Made by a program: the position numbers and the translations under genes. From JAWWPY01 sp033854735 (GTDB taxonomy: Bacteria; Actinomycetota; Actinomycetes; Streptosporangiales; Streptosporangiaceae), in the NCBI GenBank assembly GCA_033854735.1, contig JAWWPY010000024.1:1-64000 (forward strand): a stretch of DNA of 64,000 bases. Reading direction: 5' to 3'. The notes below the pieces were generated by a model, which was not told the DNA's origin, ran no database searches, and saw only the letters and a list, made by a program, of their open reading frames with translations. Positions 52,309-61,750 of the stretch are shown here, piece after piece; positions within the stretch are counted from its first letter, which is position 1, and each line of letters begins with the position of its first letter.

Positions 52309-53780
52309 GTTTCGTACTCCTCCAGTGGGTCCAGGTGCACGAGCCCGACCTCGACGACTCGCCGTGGATCCGTCTGGTACAGGTAGATCAGGTAGATGAC
52401 GCCCAGGATCATGAACCCGGCCACGCCCGGACCCATGTAGGAGTACGGGGGCGCCAGCGGGGCCACGAACGAGAACGCCTTGATGCCGGCGGCGGTAAGC
52501 CAGGCCGGGATGAAGGTGACGATGCCCAGCACCGGGATGATCAGGTGCAGTACCGGGTTGAACCGGCCGCGCTGCCGGGCGAAGTAGCCGATGCAGGCCG
52601 CGTTCATCAGGATGTAGATCGCGGCGAGGACGATGACGAGGGCCGTGGCGACCATGACGAAGGCGGTGACCGGGTCGTAGCCGAGGCCCAGGCCGAGGGT
52701 CACGGCGACCGTCACGAGGAACCCGACGCCGATGGCCACGGCCGGGGAGCGGTGTTTCGGGTGCACTTGCGCCAGGAAGCGCGGGAACGCGCCGATCCGG
52801 CCCATCGCGTAGGCGGTGCGGCTGGAGACGTTCACGCCGGCGTTCGCGTTGGCGATGGTGGAGTTGACGATGGCCAGGAACACGAAGAACCAGAAGAGCC
52901 CGTAGAGCGAGCGGGCCAGGCCTTCCCAGGACGCTGCCCCCGTGCCGGTGGTGAAACTGCCGAACCTGGATGGCCCGTACGCCACGTCAACGGCGTAGGT
53001 GGTGAACACGTAGAGCGCGCCGATGAGCAGGGTGGCCAGCATCACGGCCCGCGGGATGGTGCGCTTGGGGTTCTTGGTCTCCTCGGCGAGCGGCGCGGCC
53101 CCCTCGAACCCGCCGAAGGCGAGGATCGTGTACACCGATCCGCCGATCACTCCTGAGATGCCGCGGAATCCGCTCGGCGTGTACTTGGTGCTGAAGACGC
53201 TGAGGGTGTTGTGGCTTCCCGCATGCACCAGCAGGAAGATCGCGAGCACCAGGAAGACCCCGATTTCGAACAGGCCCAGGACGGTCCCCAGCCGCGCCGA
53301 GGTGCGGACACCGTAAAAGCCGGCCGCGAGCACGATAAGGGCGCCGAGGAGCGCCCACGGCCACCACAGGCTCGCCGGGTAGCCATGGAACTCGGCGTTG
53401 AGGGTGGCGGCGGTGGTGAAGCCGAGCTGCAGCAGCACCAGCGGCGGGATGAGGAACCCGACCAGCACGTATCCCCAGGCCACCAGGAAGCCGACGGACG
53501 GGTGCAGGCCACGGGCGGCGTAGGTCGCCAGCGACCCCGCGGCCGGCATCTCCCGGGCCAGCAAGCCGATGCTGGACGCGCAGAAGAGGCACGCGATCAA
53601 GGCGAAGATCACGGCCAGCGGCAGGGATCCGCCGGCGAACGCGACGCCGGCCGGGATCGACGCGGCGATGGCGGCGCCCGGCGCCATATCGGTGATGCTC
53701 TGGAAGAGGACCTCGCGCAGCCCGATCGCGTTACGGCGAAGTCCTGGCGCCGCTCCCGCGGCCGTTGTTTTTGCCGCCAT
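52305..53780 (-). CDS. APC-superfamily amino acid/amine permease
   Basis: 491 residues with twelve membrane helices. The N-terminal DMAPGAAIAASIPAG, EMPAAGSLATYAARGLHPS, FEGAAPLAEETKNPKRTIPRA (key EETKNPKRTIPRA) and later SRTAYAMGRIGAFPRFLA are APC signatures. First gene of the amidase operon, so its substrate is probably an amide or amine, for example a nitrogen source. Confidence 0.9.
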   Translation of the reverse strand: MAAKTTAAGAAPGLRRNAIGLREVLFQSITDMAPGAAIAASIPAGVAFAGGSLPLAVIFALIACLFCASSIGLLAREMPAAGSLATYAARGLHPSVGFLVAWGYVLVGFLIPPLVLLQLGFTTAATLNAEFHGYPASLWWPWALLGALIVLAAGFYGVRTSARLGTVLGLFEIGVFLVLAIFLLVHAGSHNTLSVFSTKYTPSGFRGISGVIGGSVYTILAFGGFEGAAPLAEETKNPKRTIPRAVMLATLLIGALYVFTTYAVDVAYGPSRFGSFTTGTGAASWEGLARSLYGLFWFFVFLAIVNSTIANANAGVNVSSRTAYAMGRIGAFPRFLAQVHPKHRSPAVAIGVGFLVTVAVTLGLGLGYDPVTAFVMVATALVIVLAAIYILMNAACIGYFARQRGRFNPVLHLIIPVLGIVTFIPAWLTAAGIKAFSFVAPLAPPYSYMGPGVAGFMILGVIYLIYLYQTDPRRVVEVGLVHLDPLEEYET

Positions 53781-53892
53781 GGCCGCCTCCGCTGTCTGGG
53801 CATCGCTTCTGCCGGGATGGTCTCACGGCCGGCATCGGCCATGGCAGGCCCAAGATTCCAGCGCGGCAGCGGGCGGCGGAAGCGGGCGCGGA

Positions 53893-54528
53893 TCAGCCTG
53901 GGTTCCGGTGACCGTTCTGGCTGAACTCATTGGGGTCACGCTGGCGGGGCAGCGAGACCTGGCCGGTCACGTCGCCGGCCAGCCGGACGCGGTCCCCGTC
54001 AGCCAGGCGCGCCTCTGTTCCCGGCAGCACCCGGTCGCCGTTGACGAAGGTTCCGTTGGTCGACCGCTCATCCCGGATCGTCGCGTTGCCTGAGTCACTG
54101 ACGGTAACAGTCGCGTGACGCCGTGACACATTGTCGTAGTCCGCGAAGGCCGCCGCGACGAGGGACTCTTCCGGGTCCCGGCCGAGCACGAGCGAGGTTC
54201 CGGCCGGGATCTCGACATTGCCGGTCGGGAACGACAGCCGGAGCACGACCGGCGAGATGACCCCCGACGGCGGCTGCGGCAAAGGCTGCCCGCACACCAG
54301 GCAGAACAGCGACGAAGGCTCGCGCAGCACCGATCCGCAGTGCGGGCATGCCGAGAGGCGCGGCACCGGTGCCGCACCGTCGCGCCGCAGGTACTCCTGC
54401 ATGACCGTCGGCGGGGTGTCCGGCTCGTTCACCGGGCGATCCCTGGGCAGGTTCGCACCGCAGGTGAAGCAGATCAGATCATCCTGCTGGACCGCAGCGG
54501 TACAGGCAGGGCAGGTCAGCGTCGCCAT
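53893..54528 (-). CDS. Zinc-ribbon FHA-domain protein
   Basis: 211 residues. Two zinc ribbons (CPACTAAVQQDDLICFTC near residues 6-23; CPHCGSVLREPSSLFCLVC near 61-79) precede an FHA domain: LGRDPEESL, SRRHATVTV, RDERSTNGTFVNGDRVLPG. FHA domains bind phosphothreonine, linking this to Ser/Thr kinase signalling; an intact partner kinase is not seen in the window, but a pseudokinase lies nearby (43229-44545). Confidence 0.87.
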   Translation of the reverse strand: MATLTCPACTAAVQQDDLICFTCGANLPRDRPVNEPDTPPTVMQEYLRRDGAAPVPRLSACPHCGSVLREPSSLFCLVCGQPLPQPPSGVISPVVLRLSFPTGNVEIPAGTSLVLGRDPEESLVAAAFADYDNVSRRHATVTVSDSGNATIRDERSTNGTFVNGDRVLPGTEARLADGDRVRLAGDVTGQVSLPRQRDPNEFSQNGHRNPG

Positions 54529-54623
54529 GTCGTCCTCCGGGACGGCGGCAGGGAATGTTCACTGAGCCTAACGCGCGCGCCGCGCCCTGGGTGCCCAAGG
54601 CGGCGGGCCAGTAGCATCGAAAG

Positions 54624-55790
54624 GTGGTCAGTTACCAGCTCAGCGAGGAGCAGGAAGCCCTCCGTCAGACGGTCGGCGATTTCGCCCGCGCGGTAGTGGC
54701 CCCCGTGATCAGCGGTTACTACGAGCGGGCTGAGTTCCCCTACGACATCGTCGCCCGGATGGCGGACCTCGGCCTGTTCGGGCTTCCGTTCCCTGAGGAG
54801 TTCGGCGGGATGGGTGGGGATCACTTCGCGCTGTGCGTGGCCCTGGAGGAACTGGCCAGGGTTGATTCCTCGGTGGCCATCACCCTGGAGGCGGCGGTCG
54901 CCCTGGGCGCCATGCCGATCTACCGGTTCGGCTCGGCCGAGCAGCGCGGCCGCTGGCTGCCCGATCTGTGCGCCGGGAACCGGCTGGCGGCGTTCGGGCT
55001 GACTGAACCAGGCGGAGGGTCCGATATTCCCGGCGGGATGCGGACGACCGCGCGACTGGTGGACGGGGACTGGGTGATCGACGGCAGCAAGTCCCTCATT
55101 ACCAACGCCGGCACATCGATCACGTCTGTCGTTACTGTCCTCGCGATCACTGACCGCAGGCCGGACGGGCGCCCGGAGATCTCCTCCATCGTCGTCCCGG
55201 CCGGAACCGCCGGGTTCACCGTCGGGCAGGATTACTCCAAGGTCGGCTGGTGTGCCTCGGACACCAGGGAACTGGCCTTCGCGTCCTGCCAGGTACCCGC
55301 GGATCATCTGCTGGGTGAGCGCGGCCGCGGGTACGCCCAGTTCCTGCAGATCCTGGACGAGGGCCGGATCGCCATTGCCGCGCTGGCCGTGGGGCTCGCC
55401 CAAGGCTGCGTGGACGAGTGCCTGCGGTATGTCGGCGAGCGGGCCGCATTCGGTCATCGGCTGGGGCATTACCAGGCCATCCAGTTCAAGCTGGCCGACA
55501 TGGCGGCACGGGCGCAGGCCGCCAGGCTGGCGTGGTACGACGCCGCCGCCCGGCTCGCGGCGGGGGACCCGGTCAAGAAGGCCGCCGCCATCGCCAAGCT
55601 GACGGCCTCGAACGCCGCCATGGACAATGCCAGGGAGGCCACGCAGATCTTCGGTGGATACGGCTTCATGAACGAGTTCCCGGTGGGCCGCTTCTACCGC
55701 GACGCGAAGGTCCTGGAGATCGGCGAGGGCACCTCCGAGGTGCAGCGCATGATCATAGCCCGGGAGCTCGGCCTGGCTGAGGAGAGCTGA
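54624..55790 (+). CDS. Acyl-CoA dehydrogenase, catalytically complete
   Basis: 388 residues, standard short/medium-chain layout. FGLTEPGGGSDIPGGM, INGSKSLITNAGT-like DGSKSLITNAGTS, and the catalytic Glu in KVLEIGEGTSEVQRMIIAREL. GTG start at 54624, about ten bases after a TAGCAT box, possibly leaderless. Unlinked to the first acyl-CoA dehydrogenase operon. Substrate unknown. Confidence 0.91.
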   Translation: MVSYQLSEEQEALRQTVGDFARAVVAPVISGYYERAEFPYDIVARMADLGLFGLPFPEEFGGMGGDHFALCVALEELARVDSSVAITLEAAVALGAMPIYRFGSAEQRGRWLPDLCAGNRLAAFGLTEPGGGSDIPGGMRTTARLVDGDWVIDGSKSLITNAGTSITSVVTVLAITDRRPDGRPEISSIVVPAGTAGFTVGQDYSKVGWCASDTRELAFASCQVPADHLLGERGRGYAQFLQILDEGRIAIAALAVGLAQGCVDECLRYVGERAAFGHRLGHYQAIQFKLADMAARAQAARLAWYDAAARLAAGDPVKKAAAIAKLTASNAAMDNAREATQIFGGYGFMNEFPVGRFYRDAKVLEIGEGTSEVQRMIIARELGLAEES

Positions 55791-55798
55791 CCAGCCCG

Positions 55799-56842
55799 TC
55801 AGTGGAAGATCATTTGCGCTACGTCGAGTGGCGGGTTGAGCAGGTTGAATGAGGACATCAGGGAGGCGACCCGCTGTATGTTGCTCGCCTTCACCGACGT
55901 CGGGTATTGCCCGAGCGTGACCAGGGACGCGGTCTGGGTTCCCATGTGCTCGTCGCTGGCCAGCACCGCCTGCACCTGGGCGGCCTGGGAGGCCTGACTC
56001 TGTGCCTCCAGCAGCGCGGAGCGGAATGCCAGCACGGTGCTGCGGTACTTATGGGCGAAGGAGCCGAGGGCGAAGTAACCAGACAGCGGCAAGCTCGCGG
56101 TCTGGCCGCTGCAGGAATCGATCACCTCACTGGCCCCGAGTTGAATCTCCGCCTGGTAGATAGCAGGCTCGCTGGCGAGAATGGCGTCCACCTGGTGATT
56201 TTGGAGCGCAGTGACAAGCTGGCCGGTAGGCAGCGCCTTCCAGCCCACGTTTGCTACGTTCACCCCGTCGTTGGTCAGTACCGACTGGGTGGCGAGCGTT
56301 TCCTCGCTGTAAGGCAGCCTGGTGCTGAACGGTATCCCCTGCGGCTCGGGCGTGCCGATCGTCTTGCCCTGGAGTTGCTGCGGCTTGGTGATCCCCGAGC
56401 CCGGCAGCGTGAGCACCTCCATGACGCTGGGCGCCGCGTCGTAGGCATCCGCCACGATGGTGAAGCCCCGGCGGGCGCCGGTGTCCTGGGCGAAGAAGAA
56501 GTCGGCATAGTCGCCGATGGCTATATCGGCGCTGCCGCTGGCCAGCGCCGAGATCTCGTTCGCCGCGGAACTGTAGGTCTGGATGTGGACGGTGAGGCCG
56601 GCCTTGGCGAATAGGCCGTTGCGGATCGCCATGTACAGCGGGGCGTCATCCACCCCGGGCTGGGCGGCCACGGTGATCGATGACCGGGTGAGCCCCGACG
56701 AGCCGGCCCCGGTGCCGGTCGCCTGGCAGCCGGCCGCCACCATGATCAGCGCTGCTGCGGCGATCCCCGCCGAGGCCACCCGTGAGCGGCGGGAAGGCTC
56801 CCGGCGAGACACGATCTTGGCACCAGCCGGACCTGACCTCAT
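55799..56842 (-). CDS. NMT1/TauA-type solute-binding lipoprotein, no transporter partner
   Basis: About 347 residues; signal peptide with lipobox MVAAGC. The body is the sulfonate/nitrate/thiamine-precursor type: GVDDAPLYMAIRNGLFAKAG, SALASGSADIAIGDYADFFFAQ, LQGKTIGTPEPQGIP. I start at the ATG at 56842 with GAGGAG five bases upstream. No permease or ATPase lies beside it, so it probably serves a distant importer. Ligand unknown. Confidence 0.87.
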   Translation of the reverse strand: MRSGPAGAKIVSRREPSRRSRVASAGIAAAALIMVAAGCQATGTGAGSSGLTRSSITVAAQPGVDDAPLYMAIRNGLFAKAGLTVHIQTYSSAANEISALASGSADIAIGDYADFFFAQDTGARRGFTIVADAYDAAPSVMEVLTLPGSGITKPQQLQGKTIGTPEPQGIPFSTRLPYSEETLATQSVLTNDGVNVANVGWKALPTGQLVTALQNHQVDAILASEPAIYQAEIQLGASEVIDSCSGQTASLPLSGYFALGSFAHKYRSTVLAFRSALLEAQSQASQAAQVQAVLASDEHMGTQTASLVTLGQYPTSVKASNIQRVASLMSSFNLLNPPLDVAQMIFH

Positions 56843-57169
56843 GGCTCTCCTCGGGGGAAACAGATGCACGCGGCGAACACGGCTCCGACAGTTCGGACAG
56901 TTCGGACAGAACGGAGCACAACCATCGCGCCAGAGAGTAGCGTACTGTCGTCGGGCTATACGGAAAACGTCATGTTAGATCGGCTTTCTAGCGTGATGAA
57001 GGTATTGATGCTTGTTGCGCGGCTAAGAGGTTAAGATCAACCCTTGACCGCGCCCCGCGCGGGGGCTCGCAGAATCGTCACCCGGGAAGGGGTGCGTCAT
57101 GTCAGTTCCGCCGCAAGTCCTGCGGGCCTGCGGGGCCGCCGTGGTCGCCAGGTGAGAGGTACAGAGGCT
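56843..57169. other. Intergenic region upstream of the conservon
   Basis: Divergent promoters for the binding protein and the conservon. Contains a small upstream reading frame (57099-57155). TAAGAT at 57032-57037 is a possible -10, without a clear -35. Otherwise nothing recognised. Confidence 0.45.
57099..57155 (+). CDS. Possible 18-residue leader peptide upstream of the conservon
   Basis: ATG with GGAAGG eight bases upstream, 18 codons, TGA at 57153-57155, ending 14 bases before the GTG of the kinase. The Shine-Dalgarno is better than that of the kinase gene itself. Could regulate its translation by coupling, or be chance; no family is recognisable. Confidence 0.3.
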   Translation: MSVPPQVLRACGAAVVAR

Positions 57170-60160
57170 GTGCGGTCACGCAGCAACAAGAAGACACGCC
57201 GCGCACCACTGGCGGCCGGCAACGGCTCGTCGCCCCAGGCGACCACGGGAGCGGTGCCGGAGTCCCGGATGTCCGGGCCGATGAACGGCCGGGCTAGCGC
57301 GGGTGATCCGGACGACGGCCATCAGGCCAGCGCCAGGCACGGTGGAGCAGGCTCGCGCCGCGGGCTGAAGAACTGGCGAGTGCGCTCGCGCCTTGTCCTG
57401 CTCATCGCCATCCCCACGCTGACCGCCGTGGTCCTGGGCGGCACCCGCATCCTGTCGTCAGCGCAGAGCTACCTCGCGGACCAGCGGGTTGAGCAGCTCG
57501 CCGAACTGAGTAACAACACAACGGCGCTCGCCCAGGGGCTTGAGAACGAACGGGACCAGACGGCCTACTTCATCGGGCTTGGCACGAGGGGCGGCCGCGC
57601 TGCCGCCCTGACGCCGAGCGCCCGGTCTAAGGCCACGGCGGGGCTCGCCGTGGTCAGGCAGCAAGAGGCCACGACCGACCAGTCGGCCGCCAAGGTCACC
57701 AGCGAGCTCAAGCAGATCGGTGGTTCCTTCTCCACCCAGGCTCAGCAGGAGGCGGCCACCGCGCTGACCGTCCTGCAGGCGCTGCCCGCGCTGCGCCAGG
57801 CGGCCATCACCACCCAGCTGCCGCCGCTGGTCGTCGTGCAGAAGTACACGCAGCTCATCCAGGACCTCCAGGCTCTGGAGGCTGAGACCTCGCAGGGATC
57901 CAGCGATGCGGCGCTGTCCCAGACAGTCCGCGTGCTAGGCCTCGTGTCCACCATGAAGGAAGAGGCCTCCGAGCAGCGCGCCATCCTCACTGGCGCGCTG
58001 CTGCAGGGCCAGCTGACCTCGGGTGAGCTGGCCGCGCTGAATGCCGCCCTCGCGGACCAGCAGAGCAACTTGCAGGCGTTCAACACGTCCTCGACCGTCG
58101 CCCAGCGTCAGCTCTGGAATAACAGCGTGTCCTCGTCGTTCGTCTACCTGGCGAGTTCCGAGGAGCTGCAGGCGATTTCGACGGCTCAGGCCAACGGCAA
58201 CTCGCTGGCGAACGACACGACGAGCGCGGACGACTGGTACGGCGCCATGTCGAACACCATCAACTTCCAGATGGGCTCCGTGGAGCGGACCCTCGCGACG
58301 GAGGTGAACACGCGCGCCGCCGCGCTGCGTAGCTCGGCGCTCCTCGCGTCCATTACGGTCGGCCTCGCGGTCCTGCTCGTGCTGGCCCTGGCCTTGGCGC
58401 TGACCGTGATCGTGGGCCGGTCCATGGTCCGGCCGCTGCGGCGGCTGCGCGCAGGCGCCCTGGAAGTGGCCGGTGTCCGGCTGCCTGACATGGTGCGCCG
58501 GATGAGCGAGACCGACGGTGCGGGAGTCCCGCTCGAGGTTGAGCCGATCGATGTGGACTCCTCCGACGAGATCGGTGAGGTCGCCCGCGCCTTCGACCAG
58601 GTCCACCGGGAGGCCCTCCGGCTCGCGGCCAACGAGGCGGCCCTCCGCGGGAACGTCAACGCCATGTTCGTGAACCTTTCCCGCCGCAGCCAGTCCCTGG
58701 TCGAACGGCAGATCCGGCTGATCGACGACCTTGAGCAAGGTGAGCAGGACGCGGAGCGCCTGTCCAACCTGTTCCAGATGGACCACCTCGCCACTCGCAT
58801 GCGCCGCAACTCCGAGAACCTGCTGGTCCTCGCGGGCCACGACGCGTCCCGGCGGTGGAACCAGCCGGTCGCGCTGGTCGACGTACTCCGCGCGGCGATC
58901 TCCGAGATTGAGCAGTATGAGCGGGTCTCGCTGAATGTGCAGCCGGGTATCGCCGTCCGCGGGCCGGCCGTGAACGACGTCGTGCACCTGATCGCCGAGC
59001 TCGCGGAGAACGCCACATCCTTCTCCTCGGCGGAAACGCCGGTCGCCGTCTCCGGGCACCTGCTGAACAGCGGGGGAGTGCTGCTCGACATCTCCGACCA
59101 GGGTGTCGGCATGGGGGCCGAGGAGATGGCCCACGCCAACTGGCGGCTGGACAATCCCCCGGTGGTCGATGTCGCGGTCTCCAGGCGGATGGGACTCTTC
59201 GTGGTCGCGCGCCTGGCGGCCAGGCACGGAATCAGGGTGCGGCTGCGCCCGGCACCGACCGGCGGGCTGACCGCTCTGGTATGGCTGCCGGATGAGGTGG
59301 TCACCCACGAGACGATCGGATCGTCCCCGGGAGCCCGCCGTTTCGAGCGGAACAATCCAGGTTCTGTCGAGCTTCCGCCCACCGTGGGCCCCTTCGCCAC
59401 GGAGTGGCCGGCCGGTGACCGGACCGCGGCTGAGCAAGCGGTCACCGCCGCGCGAGCGCCGCGGTTCACCCCGCTGCGCACCGAGAACGGCGACGGCGCA
59501 GCCTATCCCCAGGTGAACGCCTCCTGGGAGAACAGCCCCCAGACCGGCCCGATCCCGTCGGTCCCTGGCACCGGGCCGCTGCCCGCGTACGGCGCGCCGG
59601 TCAACGGCGGCGTGGACGAGCAGGTCCGGCCGGCCCGCCGGGCGGACGGCCCGCCTAGCCGGGCGGACGGCCCACCCAGCGCTCCGGACAGGTCATACAG
59701 CGCTGAGGCGAACCTGCCCAGGCGCGAAGTCGTGGTGCCTCCGGCCGCTGAGCCTGGCCAGGGCAACCGCCTGCCCATCTTCGAGTCGGTGGAATCGGAC
59801 TGGTTCCGCCGGGGCAAGCACAGCGCGGAGGGCACCGGCCAGGTGGAAAGCGTGCCCGGCTGGAGTTCCGCAGGGGACGAGGGCTGGCGGGCGGCGGAAG
59901 CCGTGCACACGCCGACCTCTGGCGGCGTTACCCTCTCCGGGTTGCCGAAGCGGGTTCCGAAGGCCAATCTTGTACCTGGGACGGCTGGAGCTGGAGCCGG
60001 CGCTGGGGCTGAGACGTCATCCTCGGCGTCCTCGCCGCCCTCAGCCCGGTCCGCCTCGATCACCAGAGACCGGTTCGCCAGCTTCCAGCGCGGCGTCCGG
60101 GAAGGACGTGCCGCTCTTCGTAGCGACGATGACTCCGGCGGTGAAGAAGACGGTGTTTGA
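57170..60160 (+). CDS. Conservon sensor histidine kinase-like protein (CvnA type), NIT-HAMP-HATPase
   Basis: About 996 residues. A membrane helix near residues 80-100 leads to an extracellular nitrate/nitrite-sensing (NIT)-like helical domain (QRVEQLAELSNNTTALAQG; DQTAYFIGLGTR), a second helix (LLVLALALALTVIVG), HAMP (VRPLRRLRAGALEVAG), then a kinase core: MDHLATRMRRNSENLLVL and HATPase with ELAENATSFSSAETP, DQGVGMGAEEM and MGLFVVARLAARHGI. The C-terminal 270 residues are Pro/Gly-rich. The GTG at 57170 is my choice; the frame opens at 57044. First gene of a four-gene conservon. Confidence 0.88.
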   Translation: MRSRSNKKTRRAPLAAGNGSSPQATTGAVPESRMSGPMNGRASAGDPDDGHQASARHGGAGSRRGLKNWRVRSRLVLLIAIPTLTAVVLGGTRILSSAQSYLADQRVEQLAELSNNTTALAQGLENERDQTAYFIGLGTRGGRAAALTPSARSKATAGLAVVRQQEATTDQSAAKVTSELKQIGGSFSTQAQQEAATALTVLQALPALRQAAITTQLPPLVVVQKYTQLIQDLQALEAETSQGSSDAALSQTVRVLGLVSTMKEEASEQRAILTGALLQGQLTSGELAALNAALADQQSNLQAFNTSSTVAQRQLWNNSVSSSFVYLASSEELQAISTAQANGNSLANDTTSADDWYGAMSNTINFQMGSVERTLATEVNTRAAALRSSALLASITVGLAVLLVLALALALTVIVGRSMVRPLRRLRAGALEVAGVRLPDMVRRMSETDGAGVPLEVEPIDVDSSDEIGEVARAFDQVHREALRLAANEAALRGNVNAMFVNLSRRSQSLVERQIRLIDDLEQGEQDAERLSNLFQMDHLATRMRRNSENLLVLAGHDASRRWNQPVALVDVLRAAISEIEQYERVSLNVQPGIAVRGPAVNDVVHLIAELAENATSFSSAETPVAVSGHLLNSGGVLLDISDQGVGMGAEEMAHANWRLDNPPVVDVAVSRRMGLFVVARLAARHGIRVRLRPAPTGGLTALVWLPDEVVTHETIGSSPGARRFERNNPGSVELPPTVGPFATEWPAGDRTAAEQAVTAARAPRFTPLRTENGDGAAYPQVNASWENSPQTGPIPSVPGTGPLPAYGAPVNGGVDEQVRPARRADGPPSRADGPPSAPDRSYSAEANLPRREVVVPPAAEPGQGNRLPIFESVESDWFRRGKHSAEGTGQVESVPGWSSAGDEGWRAAEAVHTPTSGGVTLSGLPKRVPKANLVPGTAGAGAGAGAETSSSASSPPSARSASITRDRFASFQRGVREGRAALRSDDDSGGEEDGV

Positions 60161-60232
60161 TGAGGCATGGGGCGGCGGTGCCGCCGATGTCATCGCTAGG
60201 GTCATGCTGAAGCCGCCGAGAAAGGAGTGTTC

Positions 60233-60655
60233 GTGAGCCCGCTAACCCGTCCGGTCCAGGATCTGAACTGGCTGATCACGAACTTCGTCGAACGGGTCCC
60301 ATCTGTCGCGCACGCGATAGTCGTCTCGTCGGACGGGCTACCGCTGGCGTTCTCGAACGGCTTCCCGGCCGACCGCGTGGATCAACTTGCCGCCGTCACC
60401 TCGGGGCTGACCAGCCTGACACAGGGTGCGGCAAGGGTGTTCGAGGGTGGTCCTGTCACCCAGACTGTTGTTGAGATGGAGCGTGGGCTCCTGCTGGTGA
60501 TGGCGATCAGCGACGGGTCTAGCCTTGCGGTGCTCGCGTCCGCCGATTGCGATATGGGCCTGGTGGCCTACGAGATGGCGTTGCTCGTCGAGCGGGTTGG
60601 GCGAGCTTTGACCCCGGACATGCGTGGTGGGTTTCGGTCGAAGGATGGCAGATAG
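60233..60655 (+). CDS. Conservon Roadblock/LC7 protein (CvnB type)
   Basis: About 140 residues of the Roadblock/LC7 fold: LNWLITNFVERVPSVAHAIVVS, then GLPLAFSNGFP, VTQTVVEMERGLLLVMAI and ADCDMGLVAYEMALL. Partners the GTPase of the same conservon, as MglB does MglA. AAAGGAG five bases before the GTG at 60233 selects this start over the GTG at 60227. Confidence 0.92.
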   Translation: MSPLTRPVQDLNWLITNFVERVPSVAHAIVVSSDGLPLAFSNGFPADRVDQLAAVTSGLTSLTQGAARVFEGGPVTQTVVEMERGLLLVMAISDGSSLAVLASADCDMGLVAYEMALLVERVGRALTPDMRGGFRSKDGR

Positions 60656-60670
60656 TGACAGGAGAAACCG

Positions 60671-61102
60671 GTGTCCGGGCCAGGCCGGGATGACTGGTCC
60701 GCGGCCGGAGGTAGACGTCCGGCCGGCGGTGGCAACAGCAGGCGCCCTCGGGGCGCGGATGGTGCCGGGAGCGGGCTAGTCCGGCCATATGCGGTAACCG
60801 GAGGCAGGACAAAGCCCCGGTATCAGCTCCAGATCGAGGCGATGGTGGCAGCCTCTCACTATGAGGCTCGCGACCTTTCGACTCTTAGTCCGGAGTGCCA
60901 GGCCATTCTGGGTTTCTGTCGTGACTGGCGTTCGGTGGCGGAGATATCTGCCGTGCTCAGGATGCCTTTGGGCGTGGCGCGTGTGCTAATCGCTGATATG
61001 GCGGTGGAGGGGCTGGTCAGGGTGCATCAGATCGACCACGCGCACGGCCGTCCGGATCTTAACCTGCTCGAAAGGGTGCTCAGTGGACTTCGCAAGCTCT
61101 AG
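60671..61102 (+). CDS. Conservon DUF742 protein (CvnC type)
   Basis: 143 residues: Gly/Arg-rich N-terminus with VRPYAVTGGRTKPR, followed by a winged-helix-like region (LSPECQAILGFCRDWRSVAEISAVLRMPLGVARVLIADMAVEGL, key part EISAVLRMPLGVARVL). AGGAG precedes the GTG at 60671. Overlaps the GTPase gene by 20 bases. Confidence 0.92.
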   Translation: MSGPGRDDWSAAGGRRPAGGGNSRRPRGADGAGSGLVRPYAVTGGRTKPRYQLQIEAMVAASHYEARDLSTLSPECQAILGFCRDWRSVAEISAVLRMPLGVARVLIADMAVEGLVRVHQIDHAHGRPDLNLLERVLSGLRKL

Positions 61103-61682
61103 GCCCGCGCCTGGCAACGCGGGGGAGACCGCCATGACGTCGGTCAAGATCGTGGTTGCCGGCGGTTTTGGTGTGGGCAAGACCACTTTCGTGGGGTCGG
61201 TGTCGGAGATTACCCCGCTCACCACCGAGGCTGTCATGACATCTGCCAGCGCCGGTGTCGATGACCTGTCGCACGTGCCGGACAAGACCACAACCACGGT
61301 CGCCATGGACTTCGGCCGGGTGACCCTGGACGCGGGCCTGATCCTCTACCTGTTCGGCACGCCGGGTCAGCATCGTTTCTGGTTCATGTGGGATGACCTC
61401 ATCCAGGGTGCGATCGGGGCTGTCGTCCTGGTGGACACCAGGCGGCTGGCCGACTCGTTCCCTGCCGTCGACTACTTCGAGACGGCTGGCCTGCCCTTCA
61501 TCGTCGCGGTCAATGGCTTCCACGGCGAGTTCCCCCATGGCGTCCAGGACGTCCAGGAGGCACTGTCGGTCAGCCCGAATGTGCCTGTTGTCCAGTGCGA
61601 CGCGCGAGGCAGGAAGTCCACCAAATCGACGCTCATCGCCCTGGTCGAGCACGCCATGTCCATGCAGTTGAGCACCCGGTAA
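61083..61682 (+). CDS. Conservon GTP-binding protein (CvnD type)
   Basis: 199 residues, MglA-like small GTPase. P-loop VAGGFGVGKTTFVGS, switch region with TTTTVAMDFG, G3 FGTPGQ, and VNGF near the place of NKxD, so the G4 motif is altered as in this family. GTG start at 61083. Last gene of the conservon, followed by a tRNA after 68 bases. Confidence 0.93.
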   Translation: MDFASSRPAPGNAGETAMTSVKIVVAGGFGVGKTTFVGSVSEITPLTTEAVMTSASAGVDDLSHVPDKTTTTVAMDFGRVTLDAGLILYLFGTPGQHRFWFMWDDLIQGAIGAVVLVDTRRLADSFPAVDYFETAGLPFIVAVNGFHGEFPHGVQDVQEALSVSPNVPVVQCDARGRKSTKSTLIALVEHAMSMQLSTR

Positions 61683-61750
61683 CGGGGGTGGGCCTGGCGG
61701 CCAGGCAGCCGTCGGCGGGCGGCGTTCTGCGGTAGTGTTCACGCGGCGCG

